Assembly (NCBI GenBank): GCA_002314935.1
Contig: DCHW01000005.1
Coordinates: 1 to 19,220, forward strand
DNA length: 19,220 nucleotides
Origin: Clostridiales bacterium UBA1742
GTDB taxonomy: Bacteria; Bacillota; Clostridia; TANB77; CAG-508
Direction of reading: 5' to 3'
Made by a program: the position numbers and the translations under genes
In this document: one piece after another, positions 1 to 7,090 of the stretch
Position numbering within the stretch: position 1 is the first letter of the stretch
Layout: each line of letters begins with the position of its first letter
The notes under the pieces: model-generated
Told to the model about the DNA's origin: nothing
The model's input: the letters and a program-made list of their open reading frames with translations, nothing else
The model's database searches: none

Positions 1-19
1 CATCATTGACTAACCTACA
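1..19. repeat. Left copy of terminal 19-bp inverted repeat
   Basis: CATCATTGACTAACCTACA is exactly the reverse complement of positions 19200-19218 at the other end. The similarity stops at position 19, and the inner flanks differ. No transposase or integrase lies in the window, so nothing shows it to be a transposon end. It may be a dispersed genomic repeat at which assembly stopped. Confidence 0.85.
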
Positions 20-48
20 ATTATTTATATTTTTTTACATATAATATA

Positions 49-77
49 TTGAATTTATTTTATTTATGATATATTAT
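49..77 (+). promoter_or_regulatory. Probable sigma-A promoter of the DUF4912-branching enzyme operon
   Basis: A -35 like TTGAAT (49-54) is separated by 17 bases from a -10 like TATTAT (72-77). It lies just upstream of a strong ribosome binding site AAAGGAGG (99-106) for the gene starting at 114. The region is so AT-rich that chance matches are possible. Confidence 0.45.
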
Positions 78-113
78 AGGTAATAATGTTTATTTTACAA
101 AGGAGGATTTTAG

Positions 114-956
114 ATGCCAAAAAGTACAAAGGAAAATTTACAGTCAAATTTAGAAAAAAAAGCAAAAAAAGCAACTACAAAGAAGTCAACAGGTTTAACT
201 ACTGCTACATTATCTCCAAATAAAGCATCAATAAAAAAAGCAACAAAATCAACCATTATATCCAAACGAAAATCAACTTCTAAAATTGTTGAAAAAAAAC
301 CAGTAAAAAAAGTTGCATCATTAAAAAGTAAGGCTTCTAAATCATCTACTAAATCTAAAAAAAATCAGATTAAATCAGATGCTTTATCAGGTGTTTTAGA
401 ATATTATGATTTGCCATATAGATATAACAAAACAATGGTAAAAATGCTTGCTCAATCTCCAAATACATTATTTGTATACTGGGATATATCTGATGAAGAT
501 AAATCTACAATGCTTCGAAATTATGGAAAAGATTTTTTTGATAAAACAAAACCGGTTTTATTAATATACAATCAAACCCAAAATTATAAATTTGAAATAG
601 AAATTAACGACTATGCAAATTGTTGGTACTTTAATATAGAAGATGACAAATGTGAATATTATGTTGAATTAGGAAGAAAAACTATAGACAATTCTATCTC
701 ACTTCCAAACAACTATATATATGTATCTTCTTCAAATAAAATTGAAGCACCAAATGGTCACATTTTATTTGAAAAAGAACAAAATACAATTTATTTTAAA
801 AATGTTAAAGAAAATTACACATATTCAAAAGATGTAGTTAATTTACATTATATTAACAGATTGCAAAAAGTATATAAAATCTATGATTTATATAAAATTA
901 TTTATAAAAATGATGAATTCTTTGATGTTAATAATCCAACATCAATATTCAAATAA
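114..956 (+). CDS. DUF4912 domain protein with basic Lys/Ser/Thr-rich N-terminus
   Basis: 280 aa. Residues 1-90 are low-complexity and rich in Lys, Ser and Thr, probably disordered and strongly basic. From about residue 98 there is a DUF4912-type domain, with the typical stretch around LFVYWDIS (119-126) and a beta-rich remainder to about 235. DUF4912 has no established biochemical role; in Clostridia and other lineages the gene often precedes a GH57 branching enzyme, as here, so a role in glycogen granule or polysaccharide binding is a reasonable inference only. The start is fixed by AAAGGAGG seven bases upstream. The next gene begins 18 bases after the stop with its own GGAG, so the two are probably one operon. 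Confidence 0.8.
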   Translation: MPKSTKENLQSNLEKKAKKATTKKSTGLTTATLSPNKASIKKATKSTIISKRKSTSKIVEKKPVKKVASLKSKASKSSTKSKKNQIKSDALSGVLEYYDLPYRYNKTMVKMLAQSPNTLFVYWDISDEDKSTMLRNYGKDFFDKTKPVLLIYNQTQNYKFEIEINDYANCWYFNIEDDKCEYYVELGRKTIDNSISLPNNYIYVSSSNKIEAPNGHILFEKEQNTIYFKNVKENYTYSKDVVNLHYINRLQKVYKIYDLYKIIYKNDEFFDVNNPTSIFK

Positions 957-974
957 CCTACAAAGGAGAAACAA

Positions 975-2564
975 ATGAAAACAGAAAAAGGCTATGTAAG
1001 TTTTATATTACATGCACATCTACCGTTTATTCATCATCCCGAAAGTGAAGATTATTTAGAAGAAGAATGGCTTTTCGAAGCCATTTCTGAAACATATATA
1101 CCATTATTGTTAAATTTTAAAAAATTAGAGGAAGAGAAAGTTGATTTTAGAATTACAATGTCACTTACTCCCCCTCTTTTATCTATGCTTGATAATAAAT
1201 TGCTACAAAAAAGATATATAAAATATTTAAAAAAACACATTGAATTATGTGAAAAAGAAGTTATAAGAACATCTTATGACGAAAAGTTAAATTCCCTATC
1301 TAAATATTATTTAGATAGATATTCTAATGATTTGCATGTTTTTAAAGATATATATAACTGCAATTTAATTAATGCATTTAAATATTTCCAAGATATTGGA
1401 GTACTTGAAATAATAACCTGTGGTGCAACTCACGGTTATTTTCCAATTTTATATGTTAACGAAAAAACAGTTAAAGCACAAATTGCTGTTGGTGTACAAA
1501 CATATGAAAAATATTTTGGTAAAAAGCCTAGAGGAATTTGGTTACCTGAATGTGGCTATGTTCCAGAATCTGATAAATATTTAAAAGAATTTGGTATTGA
1601 ATACATAATAACAGAATCACATGGTATTTTATATGCTGACCCTACTCCTCTTTATGGTACATTTGCTCCTATCGTTTCACCTGAAGGAGTAATTGCTTTT
1701 GGTAGAGATATAGAAAGTTCTAAGCAAGTATGGAGTTCTGTATGTGGATATCCAGGAGATTTTAACTATAGAGAATTTTATAGGGATATTGGATATGATG
1801 CTGACTATGAATATATTAAACCATATATTGCCAAAAACGGAGTTAGAGTTAACACAGGCATTAAATATAATAGAATTACATCAAAAGATGGAGATTATAA
1901 AGATTTATATAATGTTCAATGGGCAAAAGATTCTGCAGAAATGCAAGCAGGTCACTTTTTAGATTCTAGAGTAAACCAAATTAATGATTTAACCTCAGTT
2001 ATGGATATCCCTCCAATTGTTGTATGTCCATATGATGCAGAGCTTTATGGTCACTGGTGGTATGAAGGTCCATATTGGCTATATACTTTATTTAAAAAAA
2101 TTTATTATGATGATTGTAATTTTAAACTTATTACTCCAGGAGAATATATTGATAAATTTCCATGTATTCAACTATCTTCTCCTTGTAGATCGAGTTGGGG
2201 TGCCAAAGGTTATAGCGAAGTATGGCTTAATGGTTTAAATGATTACGCCCATAGACATTTACATGAAGCTGGTGATAAAATGTGCGAATTGGCAAATCTT
2301 TTTCCTAATGCTAAAGGTATAAAAAAGAGAGCTTTAAATCAATGTGCACGCGAATTATTACTTGCCCAAAGTAGCGACTGGCTATTTATAATAACACATG
2401 GAACTATGGTTGATTATGCTAAAAAAAGAATAAAAGATCATATTGGACGTTTTAATAAATTGTATGCCCAGATAAAATTAAACACAATAGATGAAGAATA
2501 TTTAAAAAGTATAAATAAACAAGATTGTATTTTCCCAAATATAGATTATATGATTTATTACTAA
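975..2564 (+). CDS. GH57 1,4-alpha-glucan branching enzyme (DUF1957 type)
   Basis: 529 aa, the usual size for the family. It should transfer alpha-1,4-glucan segments to alpha-1,6 positions during glycogen synthesis in the cytoplasm. The GH57 motifs appear in order: HAHLPFIHHPE (13-23), GATHGYFP (150-157), GIWLPECGY (187-195) with presumed nucleophile Glu192, and PYDAELYGHWW (352-362) with presumed acid/base Asp354. The C-terminal helical DUF1957 region follows, with the conserved stretches SSWGAKGYSEVWL and LLLAQSSDWLF. The start is supported by AAAGGAG (962-968). It lies directly downstream of the DUF4912 gene. A control for the frameshift question: AAC GGA at 1836-1841 contains CGGA across a codon boundary and causes no shift. 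Confidence 0.93.
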   Translation: MKTEKGYVSFILHAHLPFIHHPESEDYLEEEWLFEAISETYIPLLLNFKKLEEEKVDFRITMSLTPPLLSMLDNKLLQKRYIKYLKKHIELCEKEVIRTSYDEKLNSLSKYYLDRYSNDLHVFKDIYNCNLINAFKYFQDIGVLEIITCGATHGYFPILYVNEKTVKAQIAVGVQTYEKYFGKKPRGIWLPECGYVPESDKYLKEFGIEYIITESHGILYADPTPLYGTFAPIVSPEGVIAFGRDIESSKQVWSSVCGYPGDFNYREFYRDIGYDADYEYIKPYIAKNGVRVNTGIKYNRITSKDGDYKDLYNVQWAKDSAEMQAGHFLDSRVNQINDLTSVMDIPPIVVCPYDAELYGHWWYEGPYWLYTLFKKIYYDDCNFKLITPGEYIDKFPCIQLSSPCRSSWGAKGYSEVWLNGLNDYAHRHLHEAGDKMCELANLFPNAKGIKKRALNQCARELLLAQSSDWLFIITHGTMVDYAKKRIKDHIGRFNKLYAQIKLNTIDEEYLKSINKQDCIFPNIDYMIYY

Positions 2565-2581
2565 AAGTACAACTTACATAT

Positions 2582-2652
2582 TCTCCTTTTCTAACATAAT
2601 ATATGTATATCTAATTAATTTCTGTAGATAATATAATTGTTAGGAAAGGAGA
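2582..2652 (+). promoter_or_regulatory. Long hairpin masking the ytxC ribosome binding site
   Basis: Bases 2582-2596 pair with 2638-2652 over 15 consecutive positions (one G-U pair, the rest Watson-Crick), with a 41-base loop. The 3' arm contains the AAAGGAG ribosome binding site (2645-2651) of ytxC and is followed by TTTTT (2653-2657), directly before the GTG start at 2658. The structure could block translation, end transcription, or both. It also sits between the branching-enzyme gene and ytxC. Confidence 0.6.
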
Positions 2653-2657
2653 TTTTT

Positions 2658-3515
2658 GTGCTCAAATCAATTTGTATCAAAACTAATAATATTAAAATTA
2701 TTAATTATCTATTAGATAAATTAGATTATATCTCAATAGAACACTTATACGTTTCTAAATTAAATTTTAAAAATTATCAAAACATTATACTTCATTATAA
2801 AGGAAACGATATTAATGTTTTTTTAAATTCTATTTCAAATCTTCTTTCTTCTTGCATTATTCAATTTTATGAAAATTCTTTAATAAAGCATATTTTATCA
2901 AATAATTATTTTTACTTTACTCAAATAGAACAAACACAAATATTAAAATTATGCACTGAAACATTAAATACTACTGACATGCATGAAGTATTATTAAGAA
3001 AAGATAGCATTAATAAGTCATTGTTTGAATACTTTACTTATAATAAATCATTATTTTTAAATGGATTTATTGATTTTAGATTACAAAATTATTTAAATCT
3101 TTTAGACTTAATTGTAGATTCAAGTGTTAATAAATTTATTATTGACAGAGAATATATAGAATTTATTAATCTTTTAAGAGCATATATAAATTCAAAAAAT
3201 CATGGATTAAATATTGTTCATCTTGTTTATAGCAATAATAAATCCATTTTATTAGATGAGTTTAAAGACATAATCAAATTAGAACATAATATATTAGACA
3301 CAAAATATATTTCAGATATTACTTTTTCATCTAACGATTATTCTTTAAATGCACTACTTACTCTTTTACCAAAGCAGATTTATATTCATCTAATAAACTG
3401 CAATGAAGACGAATTTATTACAACATTGAAATTAATTTTTAATGATAGGATTTTCATTTGTAAAGATTGTGATATATGTAGATTATATTCTTTAGAGCAA
3501 ATCTCTAAAGAATAA
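2658..3515 (+). CDS. ytxC: Sporulation protein YtxC
   Basis: 285 aa from a GTG start at 2658; the family is about 280 aa in Bacillus. I chose GTG because AAAGGAG (2645-2651) lies six bases before it; the in-frame TTG at 2637 has no such site. The protein resembles the YtxC-like sporulation family: an alpha/beta N-terminus, a central helical part with EYFTYNKSLFLNGFIDFRLQ-like residues and the family pattern FLNGFIDFRL, and a C-terminal domain ending in a Cys-rich FICKDCDICRLYS segment. The molecular function of YtxC is unknown; it is linked to sporulation in Bacillus. The gene converges on gpr with a gap of only five bases, and its last codons form a hairpin. Confidence 0.75.
   Translation: MLKSICIKTNNIKIINYLLDKLDYISIEHLYVSKLNFKNYQNIILHYKGNDINVFLNSISNLLSSCIIQFYENSLIKHILSNNYFYFTQIEQTQILKLCTETLNTTDMHEVLLRKDSINKSLFEYFTYNKSLFLNGFIDFRLQNYLNLLDLIVDSSVNKFIIDREYIEFINLLRAYINSKNHGLNIVHLVYSNNKSILLDEFKDIIKLEHNILDTKYISDITFSSNDYSLNALLTLLPKQIYIHLINCNEDEFITTLKLIFNDRIFICKDCDICRLYSLEQISKE
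3487..3513. terminator. Hairpin between convergent ytxC and gpr
   Basis: A perfect 11-bp stem (3487-3497 with 3503-3513) has a five-base loop. It spans the last codons and stop of ytxC and sits next to the stop of gpr. Neither side has a real T-run, so termination efficiency is uncertain. Confidence 0.45.
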
Positions 3516-3520
3516 AACTC

Positions 3521-4453
3521 TTATAATGCAAAATTTATTCCTCTTGTTATAACATCTTTCATATTTTCTATTAATCCATCAATTTCTTTTGGTGTCACAA
3601 TTAAATTATAATCTTTTGGCATTAAGGCTTCCTTTATTATTCCATATTTATCAGTTTCTTTTAATTTATTTAAATATTCATTAGATTCACCTTCTTGCTG
3701 AAGTTTTTCTACAAATATATTAATACTATCTGTAGCAATAGTCGCTGCATCTACTACCATTGGAACTCCAACAGCAACTACAGGAATACCTAATGTATTT
3801 TTACTAATTTCATTTCTTGCGTTTTCTACTCCTGCTCCCGGAACTATTCCTGTATCTGAAATTTGTATAGTACTACTTATTCTTTCAATACTTTTAGAAG
3901 CAAGACTATCTATTACAATAATTAATTTAGGCCTTATATTATCTGAAACTCCTTTTATAATTTCTACTGTTTCTATTCCAGTCGTTCCTAATACTCCAGG
4001 CGCTATTGCACTTACTGGTCTTGTGTTCGGATCTATATATTCCGGAGTATATTTTAAAAAATGTCTTGTAATATCTATTTCTTTAACTACTTTTGGGCCA
4101 AGAGAATCTGGTGTAACATATTCATTTCCTAAACCAACAATTAAAATATCATCTTCTTTATTAATATGATTTTGTAATATTTTTTTTAATTCTTTTGTTA
4201 CAATTTCTGAAGCCTTTTGAATTTCATTTTCATCCGCTATTTTTAAATTTTTAATATCTATTGTTATATATGTTCCAATTGGTTTTCCAATAGCATCTTC
4301 CCCTTGTTTATCTTTTATTTTTACTATTGATGTTTTTATATTGTTTTCTTCATTAAATTCCTCAGTTTCAATTCCTGGGATTTTTTCTAAATTATTTGCT
4401 TTTTTAAAAATATCTCTTCTTTCATCAGCTAAATCCGTATTAAAATTTATCAT
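3521..4453 (-). CDS. gpr: GPR germination protease
   Basis: 310 aa. GPR is the endopeptidase that degrades small acid-soluble spore proteins at the start of germination, made in the forespore as a zymogen. The N-terminus carries TDLADERR (6-13), resembling the zymogen processing region. Two aspartates implicated in the aspartic-type activity are visible: Asp116 in VTPDSLGP and Asp182 in IDSLASKS. Their 66-residue spacing matches the two functional aspartates known in the Bacillus megaterium enzyme. The Bacillus protein is longer (about 370 aa); the difference appears to be within loops and the C-terminus. The start has GAGGGTGAT upstream. It is last in the run recG, DUF1653, gpr. Confidence 0.9.
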   Translation of the reverse strand: MINFNTDLADERRDIFKKANNLEKIPGIETEEFNEENNIKTSIVKIKDKQGEDAIGKPIGTYITIDIKNLKIADENEIQKASEIVTKELKKILQNHINKEDDILIVGLGNEYVTPDSLGPKVVKEIDITRHFLKYTPEYIDPNTRPVSAIAPGVLGTTGIETVEIIKGVSDNIRPKLIIVIDSLASKSIERISSTIQISDTGIVPGAGVENARNEISKNTLGIPVVAVGVPMVVDAATIATDSINIFVEKLQQEGESNEYLNKLKETDKYGIIKEALMPKDYNLIVTPKEIDGLIENMKDVITRGINFAL

Positions 4454-4506
4454 AAAAAATCACCCTCTTTACTTATTTTAAGTAAATTAGATGATTTTAT
4501 ACTTAT

Positions 4507-4767
4507 TTAATTTAAATAATTTTTTTCTATCTCTTTTGCAATTTCAAATCTATATTCTTGCTTTGTAATATTATCTTTTCTTTCTCTGTCAATTTTTTCT
4601 AAAAACATTTTTTCAGATCTAACCCATATTTTTGAATCTTGTCTATCATATATAGGTTTATAAACAACCATTCTTTCTTTAGTTTCTGAATCTAAAGCAA
4701 TTCCTTCTACAAAATAATAGTTCCCTTTAAAATGTCTATATACTTTACCAATTTCTACTTTTTCCAT
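4507..4767 (-). CDS. DUF1653 family small protein
   Basis: 86 aa from the ATG at 4767. I prefer this start to an in-frame ATG at 4791 because AGGGGGGATT lies just before it. The sequence has the DUF1653 layout: a short beta-rich protein with VGKVYRHFKGN-like residues near the start and YKPIYD / WVRSEKMFLE in the middle. No biochemical function is established for this family. It begins 13 bases after the recG stop and is followed by gpr, so the three are probably co-transcribed. Confidence 0.7.
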   Translation of the reverse strand: MEKVEIGKVYRHFKGNYYFVEGIALDSETKERMVVYKPIYDRQDSKIWVRSEKMFLEKIDRERKDNITKQEYRFEIAKEIEKNYLN

Positions 4768-4780
4768 TAAATAATCCCCC

Positions 4781-6828
4781 CTATATTTCAATTCTATCTT
4801 TAAATTTATTTTTTATTTGTTCTTTTAATTTTATATTTTTTTCTTGTTCTAAGTTAGGATCATCATTCATTATTTTTAATGCAATTGATTGAACACCTTT
4901 TAAAACTTCTATATCTTCAAACAAATTTGCAATTTTAAATTCAGGTAAACCATGTTGTTTTGTACCAAAAAATTCTCCTGATCCTCTTAATTCAAGATCT
5001 TTTTCAGATATCTTAAATCCATCATTAGTTTCACACATTATTTTCATTCTCTCTTTAGTGTTGTTGCCATTTCCTTCATATTTTAAGATACAATAAGACT
5101 TATAGCCTCCGTCTTCCAACTCTTCCTCTTAATTGGTGAAGTGTTGCAAGTCCAAATCTTTCAGCATTTTCTATAACCATAATGTTACTATTTGGAACAT
5201 CAACTCCAACTTCTATTACTGTTGTAGAAATTAAAATTTTAGTATCTCCATTTTTAAAATCTTGCATAATTGTTTCTTTTTCTTTGGGTTTCATTTTTCC
5301 ATGTAAATATTCTACTTTATATTCTGAAAAAATCTCTTTATATTTTTCATATATTTCTAAAACAGATTTTGCGTTAATTTCTTCATTTTCTTCTACTAAT
5401 GGGCAAACTATATATGCTTGTCTTCCTTCATTAATTTGCTGTTTTATAAAGTTATTTATCCTTTCAGTCATTTCTTTTGCAACTGCAAAAGTATCAATTT
5501 TTTTTCTGTTAGGTGGAAGTTCATCTATTATCGATATGTCTAGATCACCATACAATATTAGTGCAAGTGTTCTAGGTATTGGAGTAGCAGTCATAACAAG
5601 TACATCAGGATTTCTACCTTTTTTATTTAAAATTGCTCTTTGTCTTACTCCAAATCTATGTTGCTCATCTGTTACAACAAATCCTAAATTTTTAAATATC
5701 ACATTTTCTTCAAGTAAACTATGTGTTCCAATTATGATATCTATTTCACCGTTTTTTAATCTTTCCAAAATATTTTCTTTTTGTTTTTTAGGTAATCCAC
5801 TAATTAGTAATTCACAATTTATATTAAAATCTAAAAGCATATTTCTAAAATTATCTAAATGTTGTTTTGCAAGTATTGCAGTTGGAGCCATTACAGCAAC
5901 TTGATAACCACTTTTTACTGCTTTATAGCTAGCAATTATAGATACAGCTGTCTTTCCGTGATCCTACATCTCCTTGTAAAAGTCTATTCATTGGTTTTAT
6001 ACTTTCCATATCATTATCTATTTCTTCAAGAACTCTATTCTGTGCATTTGTTAGCTTAAATGGCAATTTATTTATTGCATCAGACATTTTAATTTTTTTA
6101 TCAAAAACTATTCCCTGTTCATTTGTTGTATATTTATTTTTTAAATTCAACAAAGCTAATTGCATAACTAGTAATTCTTCAAAAACCAATCTTTTTCTAG
6201 CTAAATTATATTTTTCAAAATTTTCTGGAAAATGTATATTTTTTATTGCAAAATTAATATCTTCCAAATTATAATTTTTAATTATATATTCTGGTAATGT
6301 TTCCTCTAAATTGTTTGTAATTTCATTTAAACCATTTTCTATTATTTGTCTAAAAACATTTCCTGATAACTCATAAGTTAATGGATATATTGGTATTATT
6401 TTTCCTGTATTTTTATATGTTTCTTCATTATCAAATACTGGTGAATTCATTTCTATATATCCAATTCTTTTATTTGCTTTTCCATAAAATTTATAAGTTT
6501 TTCCTATTTCAAATCTATTTTTTAAATATTTTTGGTTAAACCATGTAATTTGGCAAACACCGCTTTCATCTCTTACTCTTAATTTGTATATTGTCATATT
6601 TTTTCTTATTCTTGCTTCTGATATTTTTGAGGTACAAATTGCCTCTATTAAGACATCTTCGCCATCTTGAACTTCTTCTATTAATTTAGGCTTACCTCTA
6701 TCTTCGTATACTCTAGGAAAATATGTAATTAAATCTTGTAAAGTAAAAATTCCAAGTTTGTTTAACAATACTGCTCTTGCTGGTCCAACACCTTTTATAT
6801 ATTTAATTTCTTTGTTTAAATTTTGCAT
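4781..6828 (-). CDS. recG: ATP-dependent DNA helicase RecG, interrupted by two +1 shifts at CGGA
   Basis: RecG remodels stalled replication forks and Holliday junctions. The reading frame is in three pieces (6828-5959, 5957-5112, 5110-4781). Omitting C5958 and C5111 (minus-strand bases) gives a continuous 681-aa protein, the normal RecG length. The N-terminal wedge/OB domain spans about residues 1-230. Walker A reads GDVGSGKT (286-293), with the shift exactly at Gly291. DEQH is the helicase motif II box, and the second shift falls in the QLRGRVGRGG motif. The C-terminus has LRGSGEFFGTKQHG, a RecG signature. The start has AAGGAG seven bases upstream. All other parts look under normal constraint, with no stops or degraded motifs, so I do not call it a pseudogene. 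Confidence 0.9.
5108..5111 (-). other. CGGA +1 frameshift site 2 in recG (motif VI)
   Basis: On the mRNA strand the sequence is AGA CGGA GGC. Read as triplets it gives Arg-Arg-Arg-Leu-stop; read with CGGA as one unit it gives GR-G-GYKSYC, the conserved RecG motif. The extra base is C5111. Confidence 0.9.
5955..5958 (-). other. CGGA +1 frameshift site 1 in recG (Walker A)
   Basis: On the mRNA strand the sequence is UCA CGGA AAG ACA. Triplet reading destroys the Walker A motif and stops nine codons after CGG; reading CGGA as a single Gly gives GDVGS-G-KTAV. The extra base is C5958. Confidence 0.92.
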
Positions 6829-6888
6829 TGTTTCTCCTTAAAATAAACTGTAAATATTTGACATTGTTTTTTTTCGATTTATAATAAA

Positions 6889-7028
6889 GAAAATAAGGAT
6901 CCACAACCAAGTGGTTACCATGTAGTTTTTATAAAAGTGTATCTCCCTGGCAAAGCAGAGATGCACTTTTTAATGTTTTTTACACATCCAAATATTGGAG
7001 GTAACCACAAATCTGCTTCCTTATTTTC
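6889..7028 (-). ncRNA. Structured small RNA, possibly 6S-like
   Basis: This 140-base segment between recD2 and recG folds as a rod on the minus strand. A closing stem GAAAATAAGGA/TCCTTATTTTC joins 7018-7028 to 6889-6899. A second 9-bp stem GTGGTTACC/GGTAACCAC follows, then a large asymmetric internal region, and a terminal hairpin whose arms are AAAGTGCATCTC and GAGATACACTTT. A perfect TTGACA-17-TATAAT promoter lies just upstream, placing the start at about 7029. A rod with a large internal bubble and a strong constitutive promoter is typical of 6S RNA, which binds sigma-A RNA polymerase. The length is short for 6S (usually 180-200 nt) and I cannot run a covariance search, so it could be another RNA class. 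Confidence 0.5.
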
Positions 7029-7035
7029 TTTTAAA

Positions 7036-7064
7036 ATTATATAGTAGTGGTTAAAAATTGTCAA
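7036..7064 (-). promoter_or_regulatory. Consensus sigma-A promoter of the small RNA
   Basis: On the minus strand TTGACA (7064-7059) and TATAAT (7041-7036) are separated by exactly 17 bases. The start predicted seven bases downstream falls at the first base of the closing stem of the small RNA. This is the best promoter in the window. Confidence 0.8.
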
Positions 7065-7090
7065 TATTTTCCACGAACATTTTTTTGTGG

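Noticed and set aside
5182..5904. 240-codon plus-strand open frame opposite recG
   Set aside because: It is the antisense shadow of recG: no ribosome binding site, no recognisable domain, and low-complexity Ser/Phe/Ile content.
4781..6828. recG as a decayed pseudogene
   Set aside because: Apart from the two identical CGGA insertions there is no stop, deletion or motif damage, and the restored length is normal. The same event occurs in metK and recD2.
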